From Spinellus fusiger (Eukaryota > Mucoromycota > Mucoromycetes > Mucorales > Phycomycetaceae): DNA of 64,000 nucleotides. A program made the position numbers and the translations under genes. Below the pieces are notes generated by a model, which saw nothing but the letters and a program-made list of their open reading frames with translations, was not told the origin of the DNA and did not search any database. Below, in pieces: positions 23,701 to 37,976 of the stretch (the stretch's first letter is position 1; each line of letters begins with the position of its first letter). The stretch spans positions 62,001 to 126,000 of the forward strand of contig JALLLS010000066.1 in the NCBI GenBank assembly GCA_025094145.1, in the 5' to 3' direction.

Positions 23701-26700
23701 AAGAAACACTTGTTTGCCACTGAAGAGGGATTGAGTTGGCTGTTCATTCTCTAGTGTATCACTTTTGAATGACTGGACAAGAAGTTTAGTGTTATCGGCA
23801 AGTCTTTCAATATCCTTCTTTTTCATTTCCCTTCTACTCTTCAGTTCAGATTCATAGTAAATGAACATTTCAGCCAGTTTTCCTATTGCAATGGGTTGCA
23901 TGACTGTCTGAATCTTTGTCAGATGAATATGATAAGATTCAAGATTATCCTGTATCTTTTTTCCGCATAGAGTGAGTCTTTCATATCTTTGAGATTCTTG
24001 AAGGTTATAGTTATGACTCTCGAAATCAATCATAATATACGCCAGGCGGTTACGCTGGTATTCTTTTTCTTCTTTCGACATGGATTGGATTTCCATTTCT
24101 GAAAATTTACTGTGATCAAGAGACAAGGCAAAATTACAGCCTTGGATCTTCCAAAGAGGTGATAATTTTTCTCCAGATGAATTGGTACTGCTATGTAAAG
24201 TTGCCTTTAACATGTTCGATTCAAAAATGCCTGTGGCAGAAGGACTTTCTGCTATGACTCTTAGCCCATCCAGTGATATATCGATACAGTAATTGAATTC
24301 CTTTGTAGGTTGTCCTTTGGATTCTATAGATAGTTGTGTGGTGGCATTCCGCTTTTGTTTTGAATAAGAAAAGATTTCAAGAAGTTCACTGACTTCGTTT
24401 CCAAGCAAGGATTGGGCTGTCAGCAACGAATCAATCATTCCAACATTCAATGAAAGTGATATAAAATCAATAGATATCTTGGAGTTTAATTGAGATTGCT
24501 GTTGACCAGAGGGTATGCTTTCATCATAAAGACTTCCTGTACTTCGAATACCTGGAATATTAAATATGCCACCCGTATAAGACTCATGAGAATGAGGGGT
24601 TTGGAGTGACAGCCCTGTCTTCGTAATGATATGTAGTGCTTGCTTGGACAATTGAAATGAATACTTTTGTATTGGCGCAGGTTGTTGATGTGATTCATGC
24701 ATTACTATAAAGAAGTCCTCCATGACATATTTGATGCTCAGTGATGGTAAAAGATCACTATGAACTGCAAAATGATTCAATAAAAACTGTAGTTTTATAT
24801 CATATTTAGTGGAGGGCACTCTACAATCACATTCAGAAGAAGAGTAGGTTAATCGACGCTGCTCTTCCCATTCACTCAGGAGATTCTGGTACATAAAGTG
24901 ATATTTCTTTCCCTGTTCTGTTCGCCAATCTTCCAAGAATCCATAAAGTTTTAATAGACTTCGTGGTGCATCGATATTGAACTTGTGAATACTTGAAAAA
25001 ACATTCAGAACCTCCTTCACACTTTCTATACGTGTATGACGCTTAGAAGGACGAGGTGATCTGCTTGTATTGGCATTGACATTGATACCATCCAATGTAA
25101 CAATAAGAAGCTTGTTAACAAGTAAATGGCTGTGATGAACCATTTCATAAAACCTTATGTCAATCAGATCAATTCCTCCGCCTATTTCAAAGACAATACG
25201 ATTGCCCATTGCTCCATTATTTTTTCGAGAAGCCCTATTGGAGCTTCTAATACCAGAACCGGTGTCAGAGTCGGCTTTATCAGTAGAAGAAAATACCGGG
25301 GACATTGTGAGTTTTGGATTAGAAAAAAGTAAAGATCCATGGATACCCTTGATGTAACTCTGCATTGTCAGTTTTTGTGCTCTTGCGCAAACATCAATCT
25401 CATCAATCGATATTAGAGCATGTGTAACTATATCCATTTTATCTAAGATACATTTCATTAAGGGCTTGTTTGCTTTTTTCTCTAGTGGAAGACTACTACT
25501 ACGAGCATGCATGTGTCGAATAGAAGTTTCAGGAACAGGAACAGATAATTCACTGGCATGGTTTAGGCTTCGTAACTTTGTTGTGAAAACGCGCTGAACC
25601 ATCAGCATATGTTTCGTAAAAGCTAAAAGAACAGGGTTGGTGGCAATTTTTATGGATCCAATGCTTGATTTTACGACCAAGTCCAGGTATCCATCCTTTC
25701 CTGTGTTGTTCTTTTTAAACACATTTTCTGATACCGTCTCTGAAATGGAAGAATGTTTGTAAATACATTCAAGAGCAAAGTCGATTTGTGATATGTAAAG
25801 GCTATTGTCATCTTGCTCTTTTTCTTCTTCATAGATACAAAATTCGTACCGATGGACTTGAATTTTCGCAAGGTTGATGGAAGCCACTAAAAGTTCAATG
25901 ATTGAGTCTGTGGTATTATCCGATAACTCAATGCTTTCTTTTGTTTTCTGCTTAAAAGTGTTTGTCAAAAGACGGCACCGAGATAATGAGTTGCTACCAA
26001 TCTCCCAACTTCTCCAACGATTAAATGTAGCGATGACGTTGTTAAACATGTTCCTTGAGTCTGTCAATGAGACAGAATGACCAGAGGTTAGCTGGCATTG
26101 AAGTCTCTCACGTTCATGTAGAGTCATTAATCTTAAACAGTGTCTCATACGTGCTAACAGCTTCCAGCCAACATCGTTTCTGAAATTACGTGATCCAAAG
26201 CGTAGTATGTTTGTGGGTTTTGTTAGAAACAGGGGATCATTCTCAACACCAGTTTGTGATGAAAAGATAGCAATCTCATGAATAAAATTCTGTGTTTGAT
26301 GTAAACGACTATTCTGAAACCTTTCCATGATCATCTCCAAGTCATCAATAAATACTAGCCATGAATAGACGGCACCAGCAAGAATTTCTGCAGACTCTGT
26401 GATAATAACAGTAGAAAAATCTCCAATAATGAGCGATGCATAATTTGGTTTAGTGTTTTTGAGCCATTTAAACACAAATTTATCCAGCTCAAGATCAACT
26501 ACTACCAATTCATTGACTGCTTCATCTTCATGATATTCATCGCAAGGTGACATGTTCTGTGAGTGCTGTCGAGAGCGAGGAATGCCGAATGTAATAGGAC
26601 AGGAGGACTCATTTTGATGACTGATATAACGTACTTTGAATCCAAGTTTTCCAAGATCAATATGTACTCGTGATTCTTGCAGGACTAATTTTGATTCAGC

Positions 26701-29700
26701 AACAGACTTTTGTTTTTCATCAAAGGCAAAATCCTGGAATTTAAAACTAGCCACCATGTTGAAGTTCTCAAGTGCAATGTCAGCTGAACATAAAAGAGCA
26801 TTCTCTTGGTCATATTTAGTATTGATATGGGATTGTCCATGTTTGTAAGTTGGCAAGTCATCTGGAATCATAACATCTTGAATAAAATGGAGATAAATCT
26901 GAGGCATCAAGACAGCGAATCTACTGTGAATAAATTGATCTGTGAGATATCGTGTAAGCTGAGCAATATAGTCCATTTGTAACGAATCAAGCATAGTTTC
27001 TAGATCCCAATCCTAGTAGAAGTTAGTTATTATATCTATATTAAACTCTATCACAGAGTAGCCTACATCTTTGTTAATAACTTCTGTAACCTCTTGAACA
27101 ATTTTGAGTAATATTGGAGTGAGTAGAATGGAGACTGGACTTGTTGCTTCAAGCACTGTAGTTGCTATCATCTCATTGCCTTTGGAATCACTGTCATCTT
27201 CCTCCTCTTGGTTTTGTGACTGAAGATTGTCAAATTCTGGGAAAAAGTTCTCTACTTTAGTTGCTGTATCCAGATTGTATGTATTTTTTCGAATATCTTC
27301 GCTATCCTAAACATTAATTGTATGAGTACTTTTGTTAAACTCTCTCTTCTTGATGGGTTGCCTACCATTTGAGCAATAAATACTGTTTTTGGAGGTGGAA
27401 GATAAGGATGAAAAAATCCAAAGCCATGACTACTTGTAGTGGCTCTCTTGATGCTATATCGCTTCAGGTAGTCACTATATGGAATTGAGGGAGGAATAGC
27501 TGACTCTGTTACATTGTTTCTCATATTATTCTGCTCATAGCTATCCATTGCTTGATTTACAATGTCTATTATAAATCAAGGTTTTAGAATAACAACGCAT
27601 CTTAGCATCTGATGAACTAACCCTCACTAGAAACACCACTAGAAGTTTCATCACTAGCATTTTCATAACCGTCTGTATCATATCCTTGATCTGCAGAAAA
27701 CTCATTCAAATTCGGCTGAGCTGCCCCATAAAATGAGTTTGATCTTGCTGTGTGGAAAGAATCGTTGTCTTGAGAGAGACCACTTTGCCTAGAAAGTCTA
27801 TTGACAGGCGGACTAGAGAAAAAAGACAAAGATGAATGATCAAAATAGTAGACCTTATGAATACCTACCCTATTTCTTCATCCGAATCTTCGAGAATCTC
27901 ATCCGAGTTCTCATCTGAACTAGACCACTTGTCTACATAAGAGGATACACTTGGTACATTGCTTGTTTTACTGTATTTGCGGTAGGATCCATTGTTGCTC
28001 GCAGACCTCGTTAAATTAGAGTCCGCATCACATAGTTCTGCGGCGCCTTCGTTGTCTAAACATGAAAATAAGGTTATTCCTCTGAATCAAACAAACAAAA
28101 TATACCACAGACGAAGTAGGTGCTTACCAAAATATGATTGTCTAAAAGGTGGAGCATAAAGAACACCCACATGATTCTCTGGAAACCGTGATGTAGATGT
28201 ATGGGAGGATTGAGAGGACTGATCCACATCATAGAGGTGAAAGCAGCGTCGGGTTGAGATATCCTGAGTTTTAATAAAGGTTTGTTGTTCCATTCTTGCT
28301 TTGCGCCAACTTTTTATTTGCCGAAACACTGTTATATTGAGTCCAAGGTCAAGTTTTGCCACCTCAACCCATGAAAAAGTATCTTCCTGTTCAATGGAAA
28401 TAGAGAATTATTCATCAATAGAACATCAATCTATTTTCTTACCTGAAATATGACTGAAGATGGTTTCTCTTGATTAGCAAGACAAGTAATCTGCATTGAT
28501 GATAATTGAATCTTGGCACGTTGACTGTAACGTTGGTTGACCCAATTATCGAATTCAACATTAACCCCATCTTTCAAGCCTATCTTTATAGCACAGTTAT
28601 TGCTCATAAGATTAAGATCTACTTCTTTTATGGTTGCTTTTACAAAAATAACGTCAGGAAGAGCATCAGAATCGCTATTTTCAGGTACAACCGACATTGA
28701 ATTGTCTTCGTCAATTAAATTGTAAATGAATGTTTGTGAGAAGCATGTAGCTCCCAGAAGGAAAGAGGGCTTTAGTTCTCCTGTCACTCGACCCAAATCA
28801 AAACTCCAATGACCCAGATAGGTTGCTATCTCTGGTAATGGACCGTACATTAAATGTCCATGAATGTTCATTTCTATTGAGTAAAAATAAGCAAATGAGG
28901 AAGAGTCTTAAAATAGGCTATGAATGAGGTTGCTCTTACCATCAATATATACATAATTTCCAAGGTCTTTTCTATTTCCCATACGATAAGAACCACTTTT
29001 CATCATGGAAGTAGAGTGGCTATCACGCGACCAAGTAATCGGACTAAAGTTAATGTGCATGTCTGTAACAGTCATAGCATTAGTATAGATGATGATGAAG
29101 AAAGAGGTTATAAATTACCCATATAAATATCTAGATTTCTTAATTCAACTTGCAGCTCTTGAAAGTCTATTTGTGAGTAATGTGTACAGTCATACAGATT
29201 CTCAGGCAATAGAATAGCACCATCTTGGACTTTGGCTATCACATAGACTTCAAAAGGATCTTGCATTGGCTATACAAGAATAGAATAAATTGACAGAGTT
29301 TATAAACCTCGCTTAATAGTCATAGTATATCTGTTTTCACTCATATTCTCACTTTTCTTGTGATGAGCATTACCTTTGCATCTGTCTGTTTTTTCTTTGT
29401 ATCTAACCATTTTTGTGGGTTAGCTCTACGTTCACGATATTCATCGAGTGTAGAAAAGTTAACCCAACGACCAAAATAGTTCTCTTTCAAAATAACCAAG
29501 TATCGAATGAGAGTACCAAATAGTTTGATAGTTATTCCATCAAACTAGAGTATCATTTTGTAAAGTGAGTGAGTGTCAGGTAATTATATGTTTATATATA
29601 TATATATATATAAAGACTTACCTTTATGTCTAGATTAAGAGACTCAATGTGATGAAGAATATCAACAGTACTATAGTATTCATACGAGCCATTGATTTGC

Positions 29701-32359
29701 ATATGCACACCAGCACAAAACTGTGCATTGTCTTTTTCTAAAAAGGCACAGAGTGTATGGGATGTTTGCAATGATATACCAACTCTGAATTGTTCAATCT
29801 GTCAAGTCATAGGTTAGTGGCTGTGCTTTTATATTTTTATATATAATATAAATATATATTACATCAACGTCAAATTGAATTGAACTGATTTCTGGATCAT
29901 AAGCAGTAAAAGGGAGTGTGGCATTCACATAGACTTTACGAGCATTAAAGGTAATAAATGCTATTATTAAGACAATGTATCAGTAAATGTGGTATAGTAT
30001 AAGATGACCAAGAGAGTTGGGCTTACCATTATCATCAATTGAATTGGGGTTACTTATAACATTATTTTCATTGACGCAGAGATAGATGAGAGGATCATTC
30101 ATTTCAAGATGAAATGTATAAGTGATTGGTATGAAACGAAGAGGATCGATACAAGACACAGATGACAAGTCTTTGATAGCATCTTGAAAGAGAAATATAT
30201 GATCTCTCAATAGAAAGATACGAGGATGATTGACAGTAGCTTTGATGTCCCATACACGATGTATATTCCACTCAAGAGGTGTGTTCATATCAATATGAAT
30301 CTAAGACCCATCCTATTAGTGCATTCAATACACAAACAATAGTTAGTTACCTCAAAGTTGGATGCCTGTAATAAAGAAGCATAATTGACACTTGTAGTAA
30401 TATCTGCGTCTTTTAGACTAACATCAAGAGTTGGCACAATGCCATCTTTTCCAAATACAAATGGCATTGTGAATTTGATGAACGAGTCCTTTGTAGCCTT
30501 AATATCTATCCATCCATAAGGCCTGATAGAATGACCATCAGGACCAACATCTAATTCAACAGATTCAGAGTCGTATTTCCAATCCTAAAACAAAGCAAAG
30601 AGATAGAGTCAATACAGATAGACAGCAGAAGAATATCAGCATTAGGTCACAGAGCACAGTATACCTTGGATTTTTCTGTTGATGGAATCCTTAACGTAGT
30701 ATCTGTCATGAGCTCTACATGAAAATCAAAGGCAGTAGCTACTCGTTGCTGTCCTGAATAGAGACGGGGTGTCGGCTTATTATTTCGATAAGCATTGGGA
30801 TAAAAGTAGTTCTGAATATGATATCTATACTTTTATCTTAGTATATCCATACTCTACTTTTCTTCTTTCCTTCTTTCTTCCTATTCTCTCTCCCAACGAA
30901 TTCATCTATACACATCCACCCTCCAAATCGTATGCATAGCTCACCTTTGACGGTCTGTCCAAGGGCCATAATGAAAGACTCCATTCCACACATAAACGCG
31001 TACTCCCCACTCGGGGGGTAATCCGCCATTTCCTATATCAATCCCATGTGAACTTACAAATGGGTTTTCTGGCATGTGAGTGCTAGGCACAACACCAGGA
31101 GAATCTGCATAATAAGTAATGGTCATTTCACTGCATTCGAGCAGAGTGGAGACTCTAGCATATTCTTCATGGTAGGTAGTATTTTTGGGTAGAGTAGTAC
31201 TTGCATCTCTCTTTTGTGAGTTCATCAAAGCATACATATGTTGCATGCCGCCATAATGTCTTGCTTTGAATAATGGAAATATATACTGCAGAGGTCTTAG
31301 AATCCATCTTACGAGTCTAAGGATCCGTTTACAGTGAGTCATTAGATCATGTGTCCCTATCAACAATGACTTTACATTGACTGTGGTGTTGGGGTAGGAG
31401 GAACATTGCTGACTTGACAATAGTCCATATTATCTTTTAAATCCACCTGCAATTTCTTCAGTGTCAGGTCAGTGACTACCTTGAAATGGTCCATGGTGGA
31501 GCGTGAAGGCACTGTGCTAAGAACACCACTGATGCGAGATGCCTGCCCAACAATCATAGTACGAAGCTCAGCATTGCCAACAATGACTGCACCCGTTGTG
31601 CATTCGAATTGAAGTGGCAGCAGTCTTTGAAAAAGAGAGATATCAGAGCCACTGGAAGATTGACTTTCTGGATCAGCGGCAGTGTGTAGTTCTAGCATAG
31701 CATGTCGATTCCTCAGTGGATATTCCCCATGTGTGTCCAAGTTGTATGTACCTTCTGTACTGAAGTTTAAGGAGACAGGCTCTGATTCTGGTTCATCAGC
31801 ATCTATACCCAGAATATCTTTCAAATATTCATAGGCAGGTGTATTATTGTACAGGAAGGCCTCAAGCCCCTCCAGATTGCATACAATTCTACAGGGTAGT
31901 TTACTACCGTCTTCTGTTGAGGGAAGAGATAAGCATACAATGAAAGAATAAAGAAGCACATGCCTTTAGTATTTCCATGGCTTGGCTTTCTCACATTCAG
32001 CAGCCAATATCGAACAGTGATATGGCCTTTTACAATTGAAATAGACTCATTGGTAGAAATATAACGTAGGTTTTTGAAGAGAATCCGAGCACCCAAAACG
32101 GTGAACCGAATAGAGTCTAATACTCAGAGTTATTTCATGATGGGCAGGTGATGTCCATACCAACTTCAATATAGGCATTGAAATGTCGCCATGTGTATTG
32201 ATTAATGATCCATGTCAACAAAAGAGCAACGACTCGGTTATAATAGAAAAAGAAGAAAAGAGCAGCGACAATAACAACAAGACAATAAACAAAAAACATT
32301 GAGAATTCAGAAGCTGTTTGTATTTTGTAGCTTGCTGATGCCACAAGAGCACCCATCAT
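20758..32359 (-). CDS. CSF1: Csf1/BLTP1 bridge-like lipid-transfer protein
   Basis: Giant rod-shaped protein (Csf1 in yeast, BLTP1/Tweek in animals) that spans ER contact sites and carries bulk glycerophospholipid. The start is ATG 32359 (or 32356). Exon 1 (32359-32161) encodes a membrane helix (FFVYCLVVIVAALFFFFYY) and 'FNAYIEV'. Exon 2 (32116-31964) has the chorein-like 'GARILFKNLRYIS' and 'VRYWLLNVRKP'; exon 3 starts at 31913 with 'LPCRIVCNLEGLEAFLYN'. These match the Csf1 N terminus closely. Many small exons follow to about 27,000; then one 6.2-kb exon encodes over 2,070 residues, ending with the family C-terminal 'PPVEWLGLKRE'. Total length is about 3,400-3,500 residues (estimate). Intron 2 requires a GC donor (AAAG|GCATGT). 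Exons between 32 and 27 kb were recognised but not all junctions were fixed. Confidence 0.93.
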
Positions 32360-33405
32360 GGTACAGAGAGAAGGAGAGGAGGAGGGGAGTCTATGGTCCA
32401 AGCAGCCATCCTCCAGACCTGCCTTTTAAGACACAGCGCCAGTGCTTCTATTTATTTAAGAGCACGCTGTCCCAAGGCTGAGGTTCCTCTTTCTGTTTTC
32501 CTACTGTGGAGTTTGTCTCTGTGGAGTCCTTTCTTTGTAGAGTCTTTCTTTGAAGCTCTAATGTATTGAAAGGCCAAGGTCAGTGTAGAGTCCAATGTTA
32601 GTGTAGAGTCCAATGTTATCGTCACACTGTAGTCTAGTGTAAGCAAAGGCAGAAGAAGACTCCTATTCTAGAATGTGACTTGTAGTGAGGACATCTTTCC
32701 TATTCCAATCATCCCACAGGGTGTCTCCCATGGATACCTATGGTAGACTGCTTATCCTTCTAGCAAAATAAACAGAACTTTCTGTCTATGGAATTGTTTA
32801 CATTTTTAAGACCATTGCTCACTATGAATACTACTACAAATAAAAAGGGGATTTGTATTTCCAGCACCATGAGTGCATTAGAAAGAAAGAGAGAGATGTC
32901 GGTAGATCAATTAGTCACTACTCTTCAGTTATAATACAGTGAGAATCCAGTTGTAATAAAAGAAAAGAAAGGAAATCCTATGATGGATGCCAGTGTTAAG
33001 TGGTAGGATGATTCCAAGGCACTGATGCAAGACAATGGTCAGTGTCCCATTAAGGTTGACCAGATAGATTTATAGAGAGATAGATTTATAGATAGATTTA
33101 TAGATAGATTTATAGATAGATAGATTTATAGATAGACAGACAGACAGACAGTTAGACAGGATTGCCAAGTAACGGTTATTTATCTTTCTAATCCATACTA
33201 CACTCCATCTTCAATCCCATTCATCTACAGTGCATGATCAATAGTCTTACATCAATGGGGAGCTATCTACATGTTTATTGGTTTTCATACACATCGTTCT
33301 TTCTTATATGTCCTATACAAAGCCTATCTATCTTAATAGGTGTTATTTATATAGTTAGTTGCTTGGTTGGTTGGATTCCATGCTTCCTATCTGAGGCGTC
33401 CTCTG
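32360..33405. other. Intergenic region, Csf1 5' side
   Basis: About 1 kb between the Csf1 start and the stop of the WD40 gene; the Csf1 promoter should lie here. Contains a short repeated GTAGAGTCCAATGTTA unit (32585-32620) and an AGATTTATAGAT array (33065-33135). ORFs are short and unrecognised. Confidence 0.45.
33065..33160. repeat. AGATTTATAGAT / GACA array
   Basis: Tandem AGATTTATAGAT units followed by a short GACA run. Confidence 0.9.
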
Positions 33406-35268
33406 CTATTTTGCATGCTGACGTGCCTGTAACCTACTCCCAAAGTTCAATTTGCTTTTTGAGGAATGGGCTTGGGTTGAAAAGGCATGTTCTGTATCAA
33501 AGGGGGCTTCTACAGACCGATGCCTTGTCAATGTATGGCTAAATACATTGTCATTTGCACTGCGTTTTCCTTCATCAAATGCACTGCAGTCAATACGCCA
33601 GACCTTGACCTCTCCCTGATGATCAGCTGACACAATAATATGGCCATCTGGATAAGTGAACTTCTCGCGTGCATCTCTTAGTCCTGCCTTGTACAACTCG
33701 GAGGCATAGACGACACCTGCCTGGCTGTCGATGCTTGAGCGTCCTTCTTGAAAATCAAGGAATGCCTGAACAAAAGAACTAGATGTGCTGGGGGACAGGG
33801 GAAGGGCAGACTGTGTGGAGGTAGGCAGTGCGTCTTCATTATTGGAATCTCCCTGTGGATCGACAGTATTGGGTGGATAGTGAATGGGTGTTCGATTGAA
33901 GATCCAGTCATTTTCTGTTCTTGCTAGTGCCATGCGTGTTTTGGAGGGTGCAAATATAGCCACCGTCGTAGCATGATCATGCGCCTCGAAATGGTCTGGT
34001 CTGTGTCGTAGTTTCTCATGGACCCGTCTTTCTCCCCGCTTCAACCATCCTGACAGGCGTGTGGAGTGTTCAGCTGGTTCATGACTCAGCAAATGGTGAA
34101 AAGGGGAGGCGGAGGACTGTTTTGTCTCCCACACATAAGCACTGCCATCCTCAGATCCACATATAATGTACTGGCCGTCATCACTGTGCTCTTGTTGTTC
34201 AGTGAGTTGTATGTGCACACTTCACCCACGGACTTACCTAAAAGAGGCACGTATTTGCATGGACCCATTTTCAGGTCCTTTGTACTTGTACATCATGCTC
34301 TTATCCCTCATGTTGTAGAGCCTGACTTTGGAATCATTGCTAGTGATCAGCAGCATCTCATCCCCAGCAGAAATACCAGGCATGGCTTCAATACCAGTAA
34401 TCTTGCGTCCCTTTTTGGGGTTCTTGGATTCACTGACTGACATTTGTGTGTTGTATTTAAGGCCGTCTGTATCATAGAAAAAACATTGTCCAATGTACGA
34501 TCCAGCGCACACTGTTTTTCCATCCAGAGTAAATCCCACAGCAGTAATCATATTGCCATCGGGTGCCTCATTCCAAAACGTCACCTTCTTCTCTGGTATA
34601 CTCCACAGACGTATTTTACAGTCCAGTGAGCCTGACAAGAAGAATCGATCGTCCTATGCTAGGTGAGAAAGAAAAGAAAAAGGAGTGCCCCAGGATAAAG
34701 ACAACACACCCTCTGTGGCCTACCCTTGGATGAAATACAACAGAGGTGACAAAATCCAAATGTTTAAAAACACACAAGCATTCCTGGCGTGTGATATGCC
34801 ATAGTCTGATGGAAAATAGAGAGTCAATTGCACGTTCTCTCAATTCAATAGCATCCTACCGAACTGTTTTGTCCATGGAACTTGAGAGTAGGAATTTGGT
34901 CTGTGCAGTGTCAATAGCGAACATGCACACAAAGCACTTACTTTTGACCAACTCAGGTCGAGTATATCTGCCGAGTGTCCTCTATACACTCTTGCTGGTG
35001 CCTTGTCAAAAACTGAAATGGTCTCTGAACCTTTCCCCTGCTCATCTGCCTCACTCATGGCCTTCCATACTAGCACAACTGCACTTTGTCCACCTGTTGC
35101 CAAATAACGACCATCTTTGCTGAACTTCATTGTCCAAATGGCATTGTGTTGTGGATTAGAGCCGTCTGTTTCATCTGAAAGAGTCTCCGAGGGTACTGTA
35201 TAGGAACCAGGCAATGTTGGTAATGTCTGAGCAACAACTAGACGAGGATCTCTTGATTTCTTCTTCAT
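33406..35268 (-). CDS. WD40-repeat protein, WDR44/Dgr2-like
   Basis: WDR44 in animals is a Rab11 effector in membrane recycling; yeast Dgr2 is its poorly known relative. Exons: 35268-34942, 34900-34860, 34805-34724, 34653-34238, 34183-33406, giving 547 residues. WD repeats begin about residue 45: 'AIWTMKFSKDGRYLATGG', 'RGHSADILDLSWSK', 'SSSMDKTVRLWHI', 'LSGSLDCKIRLWSIPEKK', 'DGKTVCAGSYIGQC', 'DDGQYIICGSEDGSAYVWE'. A long insertion (about 180 residues, Ser/Pro-rich) precedes the last repeat ('DGHIIVSADHQGEVKVWRI'). Family members carry several hundred residues before the WD domain; here only about 40 are found. ATG 35268 is the first start close to the domain; the frame remains open to 35370. 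The N terminus may be missing or encoded by an exon I could not see. Confidence 0.85.
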
Positions 35269-35609
35269 GAGTGTAGGTGTGGAAGCGAGTGGTAAGTCCA
35301 AGAAAGGAAATGTGACTAAGCACAAAATAAGAAAAGAAAAAGGGAAAAAAAAGGGAAATACAAAGAACACTATTTATATGTATTTTCCATTTTTCTATTT
35401 CTTATTTTACAGTCAGTGCAGTGGAATTTGATGGTTCACAAAAGAAAAAGGGAAGTGTCGGTCATTGAAGAATAGAATGACGATAAATAATGTTTTATTT
35501 GTCGGTTCTGTAATAGCTGATACTGTGATCATGGAAGGTGCTACTATTCACTTAATACTTTTGGAATCTATGAAAATACATACAGGCTATAACATCACAC
35601 CATTGCTCT

Positions 35610-36208
35610 GATTGGCTAATATGTTTGTAAAAGGCCTTTTTGATGTCTAAATAGTATACTTTAAACTCAGTCCTTGGGTTTATTGTTTAATATAATGTTA
35701 TCCTTAAGCTCATCGTAAGACCATTTTCCAAAAATAGATGCTCATCACTTGTAGTGTAGAATAGCCAAAGGGGGAAGGTTACTACATACGTCAGGTACTC
35801 AAAAGAGACATCGCATCATTGATACTTGCATTATATCATCAGAACGTATTCTTTGTATCATAAGTTGTTAGTAGTAGAATAGTAGTATTAAAAAGGTATA
35901 AAAGAATTTTATTAATGAATTGAATAAAGAGTCGAGTTGAACCACATTCTAACTGACTGGATCCTTATGATATTAAGATCAAAGACAATAAGCCCACAGT
36001 ATTTGCAGTAGAACACTGCTTAAGAAAGATGTTTATTATAGAATTTATAGAGTTAATTCTAATCATTGTCCATAAAATAGAACCAAACTTAGTTGTGTTG
36101 AGAACAGTGTATTCATTCATTGACTCACTATCCATCATCACCTCAACTGTCTCATTGTAACTGGTATTAACAATAGTAATTAATAATAACTAGGTATTGT
36201 TTCTAATA
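35610..36208 (+). repeat. Dispersed repeat, copy A
   Basis: Shares clear similarity with 60823-61549. Left flank from GATTGGCTAAT through TTTATTGTTTAA...GTTATCC, and right flank from GCTTAAGAAAGAT through CATAAAATAGAACCAAACTTA to TTTCTAATACTG, run in the same direction in both copies. The inner block (35709-36018, between two CTTAAG sites) matches the other copy only as reverse complement. No coding capacity seen. Family unknown. Confidence 0.8.
35897..35928 (+). promoter_or_regulatory. TATAAAA-N19-AATAAA module
   Basis: TATAAAA at 35897-35903 and AATAAA at 35923-35928, followed by GAGTCGAGTTGAACCACA. The same spacing and following text recur at 37945 (+), 60047 (+) and 61105 (-). Closely spaced TATA and polyadenylation signals are typical of compact fungal LTRs, which is an inference here. 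Confidence 0.5.
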
Positions 36209-37540
36209 CTGGGCTTGAGCTCATTGTATTCCACAAGACACTCTTCTGTCATTAATAAAGACTCTCAAGTCAGTCTTGGGTAGTCTTCTCTACTGTCAAT
36301 GGTGTCTAGAGTGTATTCTCTAGTGGTATATATCTCCCAAGGATAAAACACAAGGCTATTAGGGTGTGAATTCTATTGCTATGAAGGGAATGCACTTGGG
36401 CAGTAGCTATATTATTATAGTATTATAATAAACTATTTCATTCATCAACACTCTATTCTATTGATAATACAATTTGATAGTGAGGTATCCACAAAAGGAA
36501 ATAATAGATTTGATACCCATAATTCTTTTAATTTTAAACATATTCCCATAATAAGCAATTATTATGCCTGGATGTGAAAGGTAGGGTATATCGCCGCTTT
36601 AAACCTCGAAACCCTTCAGGTGTGTACCTAAAGCTTGAACACATAAGACCTTATTTGCTTTGCGAGACAAGATATTTTTGCAGAGGCAAGTAAGAAGGAG
36701 CAATGTGTTGGATATTAAATCAAGAATTAAAGTCTTCAGGATTTAATTTGAAGAAGCCAAGCATAAAGTGGGTCTGTCTTTGTTTGATATAACTTATGAC
36801 ACCCTTCAGACGTAAATAATCAGAGCTATTGTCTTGTCCATTAGGCCTTGATAAAAATAATCATCATAAAACAGTGTCCTTTAGGTGTGAATAATAATTA
36901 TAAGTATTATGAAGAAGAAGAAAGGAAAGATATTGATGTGTTTGTGACTGATAAAATAATGGTGAAAAGGATAGGGTAAAGAAAGTGTATTGTCAACTTC
37001 ATCTCGCCTACAGTGTTAGCCTTTACAAATCCAGTAGGTTTGTTCAAACTGTTTTTTAAATATGACTTATTTGCATGAATTACTTGTATACATCAGATAT
37101 ATTGCATTACCCATTGATCATGCTATCCGGTGTTTAAAGGTCATCGTTTCTACTTCAACTTCTGCTACTAGATCTGTATCCAATGGATTCTTATATTTAG
37201 ATATAGATACCAACGGGATTTCCTTGGTAACTCTATAGAATCATTCATATTATGATTTTAGGCGACTGCAAGACATCTGACAGACACGTGGGGCCTTGGT
37301 AACATTGGATACTGACTCTGGTGTATAGACACAAATGAAAACGTGGGGTATGTCTTGGTCAGTGCAAGATATAAGAAGAGAATGGATGTGTACTGTGGAC
37401 TGAGGGGATGATGGCGCGAAGAAAGACACACAACGGAAACAGGACAAACACAAGAATCAGGCCTACACTTACTAGTCATGGCTTCAACTGCCCGATGGTA
37501 GAATACCAGATAATTCCTGAATAAAAAAGCCTTTTTATTA

Positions 37541-37576
37541 TTATTACTATTATTATTATTATTATTATTATTATTA
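37541..37576. repeat. ATT trinucleotide run
   Basis: About twelve ATT units in the intergenic region upstream of Vps13. Confidence 0.95.
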
Positions 37577-37944
37577 AAGTTGTCAACTACTAGTTATTTA
37601 CTTGTTCACTAAGTAATAAATATCAGTGGATTGGGTGATTTTATAGTTACAAGTCATCTATTGACACCCCCTTTTTTTTGTAAATCGTCAAATCCCACCT
37701 TACTGTATTTTCATCTGTTGATGGAATGGAATCATGCCGTCATCAGTAAAATAATGTTGACATACTATCCTTTTTCAGGTAGATTGTTGTGAATACTTTT
37801 TGCCATGTTTGAAAGGATCACTCTCTTGAGAATCAAAACTCATTTATTACTAAACTAAGAAGAGGACTCTATTGAATATCAAGAGGTGTCGATAGTTCAC
37901 AGTATTCTTGATAGTTAACCCCTGAATACATACCATTAGAAAAG

Positions 37945-37976
37945 TATAAAAAGACTTAACAATTCTATTCAATAAA
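37945..37976 (+). promoter_or_regulatory. TATAAAA-N19-AATAAA module
   Basis: TATAAAA at 37945-37951 and AATAAA at 37971-37976, followed by CAGCAGAGTTTAACTACA. Matches the module in the dispersed repeat although the surrounding flanks are not clearly shared. Confidence 0.45.

Noticed and set aside
37250..37479. Two overlapping minus-strand ORFs of about 70 residues
   Set aside because: No motif, no splice partner, and they lie in repeat-bearing intergenic DNA.
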